Assembly (NCBI GenBank): GCA_964245075.1
Contig: CAXTLC010000009.1
Location: 1-64,000 of the forward strand
Origin: LMUY01 sp964245075
GTDB lineage: Bacteria; Pseudomonadota; Alphaproteobacteria; Acetobacterales; Acetobacteraceae
Length of the DNA stretch: 64,000 nucleotides
Direction of reading: 5' to 3'
A program made the position numbers and the translations under genes. Below, in pieces: positions 7,412-16,533 of the stretch. The notes beneath the pieces were generated by a model that worked only from the letters and a program-made list of their open reading frames with translations, did no database searches and was not told the DNA's origin. Each line of letters begins with the position of its first letter. The first letter of the stretch is position 1.

Positions 7412-10054
7412 ATGGCCGCCTCGCCCGTGATTGCCCAATGGATCGCCGCCAAGGAACAGCAGCCGGACGCGCTGCTGTTTTTTCGCATGGGCGATTTCTA
7501 CGAATTGTTCTTCGATGACGCCGCCGCCGCCGCTGGCGCGCTGGGGATCGCCCTCACGGCGCGCGGCGAGCACGAAGGCAAGCCGATCGCCATGTGCGGC
7601 GTGCCGATCCATGCCGCCGAGGGCTATCTCGCCCGCTTGATCCGGCGCGGCTTCCGCGTGGCTGTCGCCGAGCAGATGGAAACGGCCTCCGCCCGCAGCG
7701 GCAAAGCGCCGCTGCGGCGGGAGATCGTCCGCCTGGTCACGCCCGGCACGCTCACCGAGGACTCGCTGCTGGACGGCGCGCGGCCGAACCTGCTGCTGGC
7801 GCTGGCCCGCGCCGGCCGGACCGTGGGGGCTGCCTGGCTCGACATCTCCACCGGGCTGTTCGAGACGGAAGCCGTGACGGATCTGCCCGCGCTGCTCGGC
7901 CGCCTCGACCCTGCGGAGGTGCTGGCGCCGCTCGACCTGCCGCTCGGCGATCACGAGGCGCGCCGGGCGCCGGAAACCCTGCCGCCCCCGCCGCTCGCAG
8001 CGCGGGCCAGGGTGGCGGACGCATTCGGCGCGGCCACCCTGGACGGCTTCGGCAGCTTCACCGACGCCGAGGCGATGGCTGCCGCCGCCGCGCTGGATTA
8101 CGTGCGTGCGACCCAGGCAGGCCGGCTGCCGTCCTTGTCGCCGCCAGCGCGCCACGAGGGCAGCGGCACGCTGCTGATGGATGCCGCGACCCGCGCCAGC
8201 CTGGAGGTGGCTCGGGCGCGCGATGGCGGGTCCGAGCACACGCTGCTGGCCGCGGTGAGCCGCACGCTCACCGCGTCTGGCGGACGCATGCTGGCCGAGT
8301 GGCTGTCCGCCCCGCTGACCGACCCGGCGGCGATTGCCGCGCGGCAGGATGGCTGGGGCTGGCTGGGGGCCGAGCCGTCGGCGGCCGTGGCGTTGCGGCT
8401 GGCGCTGCGCGGCGCGCCGGACGCGACGCGGGCGCTCGGCCGCTTGTCCGTCGGGCGGGGCGGGGCGCGGGATCTGCTGGCGGTCCGGCAACTGCTCGCG
8501 GCCGCGACGGCCGCAGCCGACGCGCTCGCCGCAGCCCCCTCTCCCACCGGCGGGGAAGGACAGGGCGAGGGTGGCGACGCAGACGCTTCGCCCGGCAAGA
8601 GCCAACCTCGCCCCGGCCCTTTCCCGCCAGCGAGGCAGGGCTTGCTCCGCGCGCTCTGCCGTCACCTGCGCGTGGACTCCTCGCTGGGCGAACGCCTTTC
8701 TGCCGCCCTGGCCGCCTCGCCCCCAGCCCGGCTCGAAGACGGCGGCGCGATTGCCGAGGGCTTCGACGGCGAGTTGGATGCGGAACGCCGCCTGCGCGAC
8801 GACAGCCGCCGGGTCGTGACGGGATTGCAGCTCGACTACGCCCAGCGCTACGGCACGGCCTCGCTCAAGATCCGCCACCACGCCCAGCTCGGCTACGTGA
8901 TGGAAGTTCCCGCTGCCGCCGCTGCCACCCTGCGCACCCACCTGGACCTCACCCTGCGCCAGTCCATGGCGAACGTGGCCCGGTTCACCAGCCCGGAGCT
9001 GGGCGAGCTGGACCGCCGCATCAACGATGCCGCGGGCCGGGCCGCCGCTCGGGAAGCGGCGGTGTTCGCGTCCCTGGTCTCGGAGGTGCTGGCGCTTGCC
9101 ACCCCGCTGCGCCAGGCAGCCGGCGCGCTTGCCACCCTGGACGTGTTGCAAAGCTGCGCCCGCCTGGCCGAGTCCGGCGCCTGGTGCCGACCGCAGGTCA
9201 CGGACGACGCCGCGTTCTGCGTCACCGCGGCCCGGCACCCGGTGATCGAGGCCGCGCTGCCGGCCGGGACGGCGTTCCAGCCGAACGATTGCGACCTGTC
9301 GCCGACCCGGCGCGTGCTGCTGCTGACCGGGCCGAACATGGCGGGCAAGTCCACCTTCCTGCGCCAGAACGCGCTGCTGGTGATCCTGGCGCAGGCTGGC
9401 CTGCCAGTGCCCGCCGCCACCGCCCGCGTCGGCATCGCGGACCGGTTGTTCAGCCGGGTGGGGGCGGCGGACGACCTGGCGCGAGGCCGCTCGACCTTCA
9501 TGACGGAGATGACGGAGACCGCCGCCATCCTGCACGGCGCCGGGCCGCGCAGCCTGGTCGTCGTGGACGAGATCGGCCGCGGCACCGCCACGCTGGACGG
9601 GCTGGCCATCGCCTGGGCGGTGCTGGAAGCGCTGCACTCGCAGGTCCGCTGCCGTACCCTGTTCGCGACGCACTTCCACGAATTGGCCGGGCTGGGGCAA
9701 GCGCTGCCGCAGATGTGCCCCCACGCCATGCAGGTGCGGGAGTGGAAGAACGACATCGTGTTCTTGCACGAAGTGGGGGAGGGCGCGGCCGGACGGTCCT
9801 GGGGCGTGCACGTCGCCAAGATAGCCGGCATGCCCGCGGCGACGGTGCGCCGGGCCGCTGCGCTGCTCAGCGCGCTGGAACGCGGCAGCGCGGCCGGTCC
9901 GGATCTGCCGCTGTTCGCCGGGGTGCCAGCCGCGGAACCCGCGGCGGACCGGCTGCGCGCCGCGCTGGACGCGCTGCATCCTGATCAACTCTCGCCACGC
10001 GATGCGCTGGACGTCCTATATCAATTAAAGAACCTCGCACTATCATCGGACTGA
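7412..10054 (+). CDS. mutS: DNA mismatch repair protein MutS, with an in-frame repeat-derived insert
   Basis: An 880-residue MutS, the mismatch-recognition ATPase. The N-terminal domain carries FFRMGDFYELFFDDA with the mismatch-contacting Phe and Glu. The lever and clamp domains follow. The ATPase domain has Walker A TGPNMAGKSTF at about residue 639 and Walker B SLVVVDEIGRGTATLDG. At residues 376-410 the lever region holds a low-complexity stretch (SPTGGEGQGEGGDAD, SQPRPGPFPPARQG) that has no place in the family alignment as I know it and whose DNA is a palindromic repeat (see 8537-8640). The reading frame stays open across it, so the protein is probably functional. glnD starts directly after the stop codon, as in other alphaproteobacteria. 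Confidence 0.96.
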   Translation: MAASPVIAQWIAAKEQQPDALLFFRMGDFYELFFDDAAAAAGALGIALTARGEHEGKPIAMCGVPIHAAEGYLARLIRRGFRVAVAEQMETASARSGKAPLRREIVRLVTPGTLTEDSLLDGARPNLLLALARAGRTVGAAWLDISTGLFETEAVTDLPALLGRLDPAEVLAPLDLPLGDHEARRAPETLPPPPLAARARVADAFGAATLDGFGSFTDAEAMAAAAALDYVRATQAGRLPSLSPPARHEGSGTLLMDAATRASLEVARARDGGSEHTLLAAVSRTLTASGGRMLAEWLSAPLTDPAAIAARQDGWGWLGAEPSAAVALRLALRGAPDATRALGRLSVGRGGARDLLAVRQLLAAATAAADALAAAPSPTGGEGQGEGGDADASPGKSQPRPGPFPPARQGLLRALCRHLRVDSSLGERLSAALAASPPARLEDGGAIAEGFDGELDAERRLRDDSRRVVTGLQLDYAQRYGTASLKIRHHAQLGYVMEVPAAAAATLRTHLDLTLRQSMANVARFTSPELGELDRRINDAAGRAAAREAAVFASLVSEVLALATPLRQAAGALATLDVLQSCARLAESGAWCRPQVTDDAAFCVTAARHPVIEAALPAGTAFQPNDCDLSPTRRVLLLTGPNMAGKSTFLRQNALLVILAQAGLPVPAATARVGIADRLFSRVGAADDLARGRSTFMTEMTETAAILHGAGPRSLVVVDEIGRGTATLDGLAIAWAVLEALHSQVRCRTLFATHFHELAGLGQALPQMCPHAMQVREWKNDIVFLHEVGEGAAGRSWGVHVAKIAGMPAATVRRAAALLSALERGSAAGPDLPLFAGVPAAEPAADRLRAALDALHPDQLSPRDALDVLYQLKNLALSSD
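8537..8640. repeat. Palindromic repeat element inserted in frame in mutS
   Basis: About 104 bases with two long inverted arms, 8537-8575 (starting CCCTCTCCCACCGGCGGGGA) and 8601-8640, the second being an imperfect reverse complement of the first. The roughly 25 bases between them are rich in CGC and CGA. A related structure lies at 56271-56370 outside coding sequence, so this looks like a mobile or dispersed palindromic element. Inside mutS it is translated into a Gly/Pro-rich linker without breaking the frame. Confidence 0.65.
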
Positions 10055-12820
10055 ATGCTCACCATTCTCCCCCTGCCATCCACGCCCGCCGACGCTGCCG
10101 GCGTCCTGACCGACGCCTTGAGCGGCGTTGTTGCCCGGGACGAGGTGCTGTCCGTGTTCCGCCGCCACCTCACCCGTATCCAGCACCATGTGCGCGAGGC
10201 TTTCGAGCACTACCAGGTCTCGGGACTGGAAAGCGCCCGCTCGTTGGCCGCGTTGACGGACGGCCTGATCGCCGCGCTCTACGGCTACGCCCGGGCGACT
10301 GCCGGGGCGGAGCCGTTCACGGTGGTCGCGACCGGCGGCTACGGCCGTGGCATGCTGGCGCCGTTCAGCGACATCGACCTGCTGTTCATCACGCCCGAGC
10401 CGCCGCCGCCCGAGACGCTCGCGGCAGTCGAGTTCAGCCTGTATTTCCTGTGGGACCTCGGCCTCAAGGTCGGCCACGCCACCCGCACCGTCGCCGAATG
10501 CATCGCCGAGGCGAAGGCGGACGTGACGGTGCGGACGTCCATGATCGATGCGCGCCTGCTGGTTGGCGACCGGGCGCTGTTCGAGGCGTTCACCGGGCAG
10601 TTTGCCCTTGCCTGCGCAGCCCACACCGCGGACTTCATCGCCGCCAAGCAGGCCGAGCGCGACCTGCGCCACCGCCGGTTCGGCGAGAGCCCGTTCCTGG
10701 TGGAGCCGAACATCAAGGAGGGCCGCGGCGGCCTGCGCGACCTGCAAACCATGTACTGGATGGCGCGCTACGTGTTCGATGCCCGCGTCATGGGGGATCT
10801 GGTCGGCCCGCACAGCCCAGGCGGCGGCATCCTGGTGGAGCGGGAAGCCAAGCACGCCCGGCGGTCCTGGGACTTCCTCTGGACGGTGCGTTTCCACCTG
10901 CACTACGTGGCCGGCCGCGCCGAGGAGCGGCTGACCTTCGACATGCAGCCCGTGGTCGGCGCACGCATGGGCTACACGAAGCACGGCAGGCAGGACGGGG
11001 TGGAGCGCTTCATGCGCCACTACTTCCTGACCGCGCGGGAAGTGACCCGCATCACCGCCGTGCTGGAGCCGGCGCTCGTGCGCGCGGCGCTCGGGCCGCC
11101 GGCGCTGGCGGAGGAAACGGACCCGGCCCTGCTGGAGCAGGGCTTCGTGCTGGCGGACGGCAAGCTGCTGGCTGCGCCCGGCCGCGATTTCCAGAGCCAG
11201 CCGGTGCAGATGCTGCGGCTGTTGCAGGTCGCGCGGGACCGGGGGTTGCAGCTTCACCCGTTGGCGATCCGCGCGCTGATCCGGCACGAGCGCGCCGCTG
11301 CCAGCCTGCGGGATGACGAGCAAGCGGCGGCACTCTTCCTGAACCTGCTGACCGGCGGGCAGGATGGCGCGCGATGGCTGCACGTGATGAACGAGGCCGG
11401 GTTCCTGGGCCGCTATATCCCGGACTGGGCGCGCATCGTCGGCCAGATGCAGTTCGACACCTACCACGTGTTCACCGTGGACGAGCACACGATCGAAGCG
11501 GTGCGGGTGCTGGACACGCTTGACCGGGGCGACTTGGCCGACGTCGCCCCGATCGCGTCCGGCTTGATGGAGGACCTGCAATCCCGCCGGGCGCTGTATG
11601 TCGCCGCGCTGATGCACGACTTGGCCAAGGGGAGGGGGGGCGACCATTCGGCGCTGGGGGCAGATCTGGCATTGACGGTCTGCCCGATGCTCGGCTTGTC
11701 CGCCGAGGAGACGGAGATGGTGTCCTGGCTGGTGCTGCAGCACCTGTTGCTGAGCCAGACCGCGTTCAAGCGGGACATCGACGACCCGAAGACCATCCTG
11801 GACCTGGTGGAGACCATCCAGTCGCCCGAGCGGCTGAAGCTGCTGCTGGTGCTCACCGTGGCTGACATGCGGGCGGTGTCTCCCCGCGTGTGGAACGCCT
11901 GGAAGGCAACGCTGCTGCGCGAACTGTATGCAAGGGTGGCGGAGGTGCTGGCGGGCGGCCTGGCCACCACGGAGCGGGATGTGCGGGTGACGCGCACCAA
12001 GCAGGCCCTGGCCGTCCGGCTGTGCGACTGGCGGGCGGAGGAGCGGGACTACTTCCTGGGCCTGGGCTATCCCGGGTACTGGCTGGGCTTTGATGTGGAT
12101 ACCCACCTGCGCCATGCCCGGCTGGTCCGGCAGGCGCAGGCCACCGGGGCGCCGCTGACGGTGCAGGCTGAACCTTTGCCGGCCCGCGCCGTGACGGAGA
12201 TCACCGTTTACGCCGCCGACCACGCCGGGCTGTTCAGCCAGATCGCCGGCGCGCTGGCCGTGGCGGGCGCGTCGATCGTGGACGCGCGCATCCACACGCT
12301 GACCAACGGGATGGCGCTGGACACGTTCTGGGTGCAGGACGCGGCAGGCGGGGCCTTCGATGCGCCGCACCGGCTCGCCAGGCTGTCCGTGCTGGTGGAG
12401 CAGGCGCTGTCGGGCCGATTGCAGCTCGCCGCCGAGATACGCCGGGTCAGCGACGCGTTGCTGGGCCGCCGGATGCGCGCGATCCATGTCCCGCCCCGCG
12501 TCGTGGTGGACAACCGCGCCAGCCACACCCACACCGTGCTGGAGGTGAACGGCCGCGACCGGCCCGGGCTGTTGCACGATGTGACGGCGGCGATCAGCGA
12601 GCAGGGGTTGCAGATCGCGTCCGCTCACGTCACGACCTACGGCGTGCGGGCGGTGGACGTGTTCTACGTCAAGGACGTGTTCGGCCTGAAGGTTGAGAAC
12701 GAGCGCAAGCTGACGGCCCTGCGCCTCGCGTTGCTGACCGCGCTGGGCGGGACGGACGAGCCGGTTGCCGCCGCTGTTCCCGAGACCCGTTCGCGCCGCC
12801 GCCGCGCCAGTGCTGCCTGA
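10055..12820 (+). CDS. glnD: Bifunctional [protein-PII] uridylyltransferase/uridylyl-removing enzyme
   Basis: A 921-residue GlnD, the nitrogen sensor that uridylylates PII proteins when glutamine is low and removes the UMP when it is high. Domain order is normal: nucleotidyltransferase with GGYGRGMLAPFSDIDLLF (residues about 92-110), an HD phosphohydrolase domain with VAALMHDLAKGRGGDHS in the middle, then two C-terminal ACT domains (TEITVYAADHAGLFSQIAGA and LEVNGRDRPGLLHDVTAAIS) that bind glutamine. The ATG at 10055 abuts the mutS stop codon, so the two are almost certainly co-transcribed. The basic tail SRRRRASAA is not unusual. Identification is secure. Confidence 0.97.
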   Translation: MLTILPLPSTPADAAGVLTDALSGVVARDEVLSVFRRHLTRIQHHVREAFEHYQVSGLESARSLAALTDGLIAALYGYARATAGAEPFTVVATGGYGRGMLAPFSDIDLLFITPEPPPPETLAAVEFSLYFLWDLGLKVGHATRTVAECIAEAKADVTVRTSMIDARLLVGDRALFEAFTGQFALACAAHTADFIAAKQAERDLRHRRFGESPFLVEPNIKEGRGGLRDLQTMYWMARYVFDARVMGDLVGPHSPGGGILVEREAKHARRSWDFLWTVRFHLHYVAGRAEERLTFDMQPVVGARMGYTKHGRQDGVERFMRHYFLTAREVTRITAVLEPALVRAALGPPALAEETDPALLEQGFVLADGKLLAAPGRDFQSQPVQMLRLLQVARDRGLQLHPLAIRALIRHERAAASLRDDEQAAALFLNLLTGGQDGARWLHVMNEAGFLGRYIPDWARIVGQMQFDTYHVFTVDEHTIEAVRVLDTLDRGDLADVAPIASGLMEDLQSRRALYVAALMHDLAKGRGGDHSALGADLALTVCPMLGLSAEETEMVSWLVLQHLLLSQTAFKRDIDDPKTILDLVETIQSPERLKLLLVLTVADMRAVSPRVWNAWKATLLRELYARVAEVLAGGLATTERDVRVTRTKQALAVRLCDWRAEERDYFLGLGYPGYWLGFDVDTHLRHARLVRQAQATGAPLTVQAEPLPARAVTEITVYAADHAGLFSQIAGALAVAGASIVDARIHTLTNGMALDTFWVQDAAGGAFDAPHRLARLSVLVEQALSGRLQLAAEIRRVSDALLGRRMRAIHVPPRVVVDNRASHTHTVLEVNGRDRPGLLHDVTAAISEQGLQIASAHVTTYGVRAVDVFYVKDVFGLKVENERKLTALRLALLTALGGTDEPVAAAVPETRSRRRRASAA

Positions 12821-12856
12821 CGCCGTTGCCCACACGTCCCTGACTTGAAGGCCGCC

Positions 12857-13171
12857 ATGCCCCGCCTGCCTCCTCTGCCGGCCCTCGTCCTGCTCGTGAG
12901 CGCCGTCGGCCCGCTGCGGGCGGCGGAGTTGCCCTCGTTCCTGCAAGTCGGCGACGCATTCTGCACGCGCGAGTCGGATTTTGACGACTTTGCCGCGCGT
13001 GGCCGTGCCCGCGCGAACTCGGCGATCGAGACCTGCCAGACGATCGACAGGCCGACTCGGGTTGCCGTCATGGGCGGGCGGGCCAAGCAGAAATCGATGG
13101 TGCGGGTGATCAACGGCCCATACGCCTACTCGGTCGGCTGGACCAACGGGGCGCTGCCTTTGGCCAGGTAG
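12857..13171 (+). CDS. Small exported hypothetical protein
   Basis: A 104-residue protein with a signal peptide (MPRLPPLPALVLLVSAVGPLRA) and a short mature domain containing two cysteines (DAFCTRESDFDDF and IETCQTIDRPTR) that could form a disulfide in the periplasm. The mature end KSMVRVINGPYAYSVGWTNG looks like a small beta-rich, SH3-like fold. The ATG at 12857 is preferred over a TTG four codons upstream. It follows glnD by 36 bases on the same strand. No named family is recognised. Confidence 0.65.
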   Translation: MPRLPPLPALVLLVSAVGPLRAAELPSFLQVGDAFCTRESDFDDFAARGRARANSAIETCQTIDRPTRVAVMGGRAKQKSMVRVINGPYAYSVGWTNGALPLAR

Positions 13172-13232
13172 GAGCGGAACCCGAGGCGGGTTGGAGCCGT
13201 ATGTTTCTTTAGATTCACTGCGGAGCAACGTG

Positions 13233-13844
13233 ATGAAGCCACCGATCGACGGCTATTTCAGCCATAGTCCCGAACTGTCGGACGACACGGTCCACGAGAC
13301 CGCGCTCTACGACCCGGCGGCGCATGACGACCAGATCGTGGTCATGTTTGAGACCCGCGACGCGGCCCAGGCGGCCATCGACCGGCTTGCGGCCGAAGGC
13401 ATCGCGGGGGACGCGATGATAACTGATCGCACGCCGGACGGTGCCAACGCCGGGGTGAACAGCGAGGGCGGCAACACGGGCCTGTTCGGGGCGCTCAAGG
13501 GCCTGTTCGCGCCGGACAACGAGGTTCACGGTCTGGCCGAGGGTGTCCGCCGGGGTCATGCGTTGCTTGTGCTTCATCCCGCCATCCAGACCCGCAGGCA
13601 GGTCATCGAGGTGCTGGAAACGTCTGGACCGATCGACTTCGATGCGAGGCTTGAGGAGTGGCGGACTGCAGGCTGGGAAGAGCTTTACAAGCAGCAGGCC
13701 GCAACCACGGGTTCTGGAACCACCACGCCGGGCGGCGTCGAGGCGCCTTCCCCGAGTTCGGCCCTGGCGCGTCCTCGCGTCGGGATGCGAGACCCTGCCC
13801 GTGGCAGTGCCACGGTGCGCAGCTACTACGCGCCAAAGCCTTAG
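13233..13844 (+). CDS. General-stress-protein-like (YflT-domain-like) hypothetical protein
   Basis: A 203-residue cytoplasmic protein. The central part, DQIVVMFETRDAAQAAIDRL followed by GDAMITDRTPDG, a glycine-rich loop, then GVRRGHALLVLHP and a final helix, resembles the heat-induced stress protein YflT/17M-type domain found in alphaproteobacteria. The C terminus (GTTTPGGVEAPSPSSALARP onward) is low in complexity and probably disordered. The ATG at 13233 has CGGAG about eight bases upstream; an in-frame start at 13191 is less likely. Function in stress response is inferred only from the domain resemblance. Confidence 0.7.
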   Translation: MKPPIDGYFSHSPELSDDTVHETALYDPAAHDDQIVVMFETRDAAQAAIDRLAAEGIAGDAMITDRTPDGANAGVNSEGGNTGLFGALKGLFAPDNEVHGLAEGVRRGHALLVLHPAIQTRRQVIEVLETSGPIDFDARLEEWRTAGWEELYKQQAATTGSGTTTPGGVEAPSPSSALARPRVGMRDPARGSATVRSYYAPKP

Positions 13845-13893
13845 AGCGCGTTCCGATCGACCGCGATCAGCCGTTAGAAAGCGTTGGAGGATC

Positions 13894-14055
13894 TCACATC
13901 CGCATGGGCGGCGGTGGGTCTAGTTCCGGGTCAGGGGCAACCGGGCGCGGCGGCAGTTCGGCAGGGATGTCATTCGGGTCTTCTGGTTCCTGCATGGGCG
14001 GTGGCTGAGGCCCGCCGGGCGGCAACACGGGCTCGGGCATCTGTGCTTGCAGCAT
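13894..14055 (-). CDS. Small proline-rich hypothetical protein (53 aa)
   Basis: A 53-residue acidic, proline-rich peptide, MLQAQMPEPVLPPGGPQPPP then MQEPEDPNDIPAELPPRP and a PDPELDPPPPMRM end. GGAG lies about nine bases before the ATG on the reverse strand. The frame is open up to 14154, with another possible start at 14079 (MDDWGENK). Proline content and charge bias could arise by chance in GC-rich DNA, but the ribosome binding site and compact layout argue for a gene. Function is unknown; it would be largely disordered. Confidence 0.4.
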   Translation of the reverse strand: MLQAQMPEPVLPPGGPQPPPMQEPEDPNDIPAELPPRPVAPDPELDPPPPMRM

Positions 14056-14217
14056 CTTGTTCTCTCCCCAGTCGTCCATGGCGCCGCGGATGCCTGGATA
14101 CGGCACCTTGCGGTTACGCGGCCCCGCTTCGATCCAAGTGCGGCATGGCACCATGTCATGCGGCGGTCACGTTCGGCAACGGTGCGCCAGATCGTGTGAT
14201 TGCACCCGGCACAAACA

Positions 14218-14254
14218 GATAGGGCCAGGTCCGGTTGCCGGATCTGGCCCTATC
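14218..14254 (-). terminator. Long palindromic terminator downstream of the RTX-like gene
   Basis: Bases 14218-14234 (GATAGGGCCAGGTCCGG) pair with 14238-14254 around a TTG loop, a 17-base-pair stem with a single G-U wobble. It lies 20 bases beyond the stop of the RTX-like gene on the reverse strand, followed in that direction by TATCTGTTTG, only moderately T-rich. Best read as the transcription terminator of that gene. Confidence 0.75.
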
Positions 14255-14274
14255 CACTCACCCAGCTAGCGGAA

Positions 14275-15576
14275 CTAGCTGGTCTTGATCTGAGATCCTG
14301 CGGGCTGGCTGACGCCGAGGACGGTGATGGTGGTGCCGTCGGTCAGATTGTAGGTAGTCCCGCCTGGGACAGAGCCCGTGGTCCCACCGAGCGCGAGCGG
14401 GTTGGCGCCATACCCGGCGAAGGACAAGGAGTCGGCGGCTTTGAAACCGCTGATCGTGTCGGACCCGCCAGACTGGCCGTTGGTGAACGAGAAGGTTGTC
14501 GCTCCGCCGCCGGACACCATGAAGGCGCTGCCCGAACCGCCGGCCAAAGTGTCGGTGCCGGCGCCGGCGATCAGCGTGTCGTTGCCTGAGCCAGCCGTGA
14601 ACAGGTTGCGGCCGCCGTTGCCGGCGCCGGTGATCGTTTCGTTCGCGGCCCCGGCTGTCACCGTGCTGTTCAACGAGCCAAGCAGGGTGACGCTGTCGCC
14701 TGTTGACGTGTCGCCCGCGATCACGGTGCCCGCGCCGCTCAGAGCAGTGGTGCTGAAGATGCCGTTGACGGTCGCGTTGCCGCTGCCTCCGTAGTTGACG
14801 GTATCGACGCCGCTACCGAGACGGACCGAGAGCGCATTCGGCGAACTGTCCGTGATGAAGAAGCTTGTGCCGCCGGAGTTGATGGACGTCTGCCCAGACC
14901 CGATCTGCACCGTGTCCGTGCCGCCGTTGCTGCCGTAACCGGCGCCGGTGATCGTGTCGAACCCCTCGGAGTAGATGAGGTTGCCGCCGGTGAACACGTT
15001 CACCTGGTTCGAACCCGAGCCAGGATTGACCGTGCTGCCGTTGTCGTTGAACAGGTTGATGGTGTCGTTGCCGGAGCCGGCCACCACGAACATCTTGCCT
15101 GTGCCGAACTGCGCGCTTTGGATGAGGTTGTTGCCGCCGAGCACGGCGATCGAGTCGGTCAGGGTCCCACTCGGCGTGATGTTGGTGTAGGTCAGGTTCC
15201 GTGCGGCCCCTGCCGCGCCTGCCCCCGCGACGAGCGACCCGCCTGCCGCGCCGCCCTGGATGGAAACGGGCGCCAAGGCGCCCGTGACCGGGTCCGCCCC
15301 GACCGTGATGAACTGATCGGCGCCGTCAATGAAGAGGGACGAGCCGCCGACGCCCCGATACGCCGCCACGCCGTTTGCCCCGCTGCCAGGCTGGCCAGCC
15401 ACCGGGGTGCCGCCGAACGTTGTGGCTCCAGTCGGATACACAAATTGACTGAGCGGCCCGCCATTCAGTCCGGCATTGATCGTATTCGCGATCTGCTGGG
15501 CGAACGCCAGGGCATCTGTTCCCGTGTAATTCAGCGACGAAAAACTCGTAAGACTTCCAACCGTGATGCTGGGCAT
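14275..15576 (-). CDS. RTX-like/hemolysin-type calcium-binding repeat secreted protein
   Basis: A 433-residue protein without a Sec signal peptide, built of glycine- and Asp/Asn-rich repeats that form a beta-roll, such as VVAGSGNDTINLF, FTAGSGNDTLIAGAGTDTL and AGGSGSAFMVSGG. The repeats are degenerate relative to GGxGxDxUx but follow the same rhythm. The C terminus (FSFTNGQSGGSDTISGFKAA, SLSFAGYG, ending GTTITVLGVSQPAGS) resembles the last repeat and secretion region of type I-secreted RTX proteins of Acetobacteraceae and rhizobia. No type I transporter genes are adjacent. It ends at a long terminator hairpin. A role at the cell surface is inferred. Confidence 0.8.
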   Translation of the reverse strand: MPSITVGSLTSFSSLNYTGTDALAFAQQIANTINAGLNGGPLSQFVYPTGATTFGGTPVAGQPGSGANGVAAYRGVGGSSLFIDGADQFITVGADPVTGALAPVSIQGGAAGGSLVAGAGAAGAARNLTYTNITPSGTLTDSIAVLGGNNLIQSAQFGTGKMFVVAGSGNDTINLFNDNGSTVNPGSGSNQVNVFTGGNLIYSEGFDTITGAGYGSNGGTDTVQIGSGQTSINSGGTSFFITDSSPNALSVRLGSGVDTVNYGGSGNATVNGIFSTTALSGAGTVIAGDTSTGDSVTLLGSLNSTVTAGAANETITGAGNGGRNLFTAGSGNDTLIAGAGTDTLAGGSGSAFMVSGGGATTFSFTNGQSGGSDTISGFKAADSLSFAGYGANPLALGGTTGSVPGGTTYNLTDGTTITVLGVSQPAGSQIKTS

Positions 15577-16533
15577 ACCCGGGACCTTCTAACCGTTACG
15601 TCGTGCTGCCGTCTTCGTAGTCAAAACGATCTGGCGAAGCAAGAGATAAAGATTGGTTACGCAGCTTAACTGTTCGTTAAAAGATTGCGATAGTCAAAAA
15701 TGACACAGTGACCGCGCGTAGTTGGAACTCGGCCGCATTGCTCGCGTTCGCCCGCGCTCAGCGCACCCCCGGCCAATGCCGTCCGACGGTGTCCGGCCTG
15801 CCCTGTCATGCCGCCCCGGTCCAAGCCCAGCATGCAGCAGGCCCACCGCCCAACCGACCCGGGCCGATGAAAGTAGTCCGTACGGTTCGGCACCATCACG
15901 TTGAACAGCCCCGTCGTGGCGCGTTCCTCCATGCAGCCATGCAGGTGAAAGCGCTCGGGCGCTGGCCGCTCCCTCATAATTCGTGCACAATCATAGGGTA
16001 ATGCCGGAAGGCAAACACGATCGGACCGCCTTCGGCGGACACCGGACAGATCGTTTCATCGTCCAGCCTGCCTGCTTTCAGCTTGGGCACGTCAATGACG
16101 TTCACGATCCAAACCATCAGGCCGGATGCTGCATCCCGCAGCGATGCCGCCGTGACTATTAAGTGACGCGCCAAAACACTGCGGTCATTAATCAAAACAA
16201 TGTATTAATCCGTACTGCAAGATGCTCAATGACAACCAGAGCCGTCGGTTTTCCAACATTCAGCGGCACCCATCGACTCAGCCACTATAGTTGTGGCTTC
16301 TTGGAAGTAACAGTCGGGTTTACTTCCGACTCTGATTCGAGATGGCGGTGAAACACCGTTGGCAGGCAAGCGGCTCCACCAGGGCGCGGAACAGCGGCCC
16401 TATCGGCCGTCGGTCGTTCCCACCCGGGATGGCACCCGACGCCCGAGACGGCCGTGGAGCAGGGGCCGGTTGCGTGATGCCGGGGTGCCCGGCAAGCTTG
16501 CCGCAACACGTGCTGTAACAGTGAGGAACGGCG
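15577..16533. other. 957-base gap without a convincing gene
   Basis: This stretch is noticeably more AT-rich than its surroundings, particularly 15590-15700 and 16150-16340. It contains the promoter regions of the RTX-like gene (left) and of the fumarylacetoacetase gene (right). Short frames exist on the reverse strand at 15694-15990 and 15974-16195, but neither has recognisable protein features or a good ribosome binding site. It may hold remnants of lost genes; I see no repeat, tRNA or insertion-sequence end. Confidence 0.5.

Noticed and set aside
7298..13228. Very long open frames antisense to mutS and glnD
   Set aside because: They mirror the codon bias of the real genes, have shuffled arginine/glycine-rich composition and no domains; mutS and glnD are certain on the plus strand.
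15001..15020. GGTTCGAAC resembling a tRNA T-loop
   Set aside because: It lies inside the RTX-like coding sequence and no acceptor, D or anticodon stem can be built around it.
15694..15990. Reverse-strand frame starting MCTNYEGAAS, considered as a SOS-response peptidase (SRAP) remnant
   Set aside because: Only the first six residues fit; the remainder has no SRAP motif and an overlapping frame is equally open.
15974..16195. 73-residue reverse-strand frame (MINDRSVLARHLIVTAASLR)
   Set aside because: No ribosome binding site, no family and AT-rich surroundings; not enough to call a gene.
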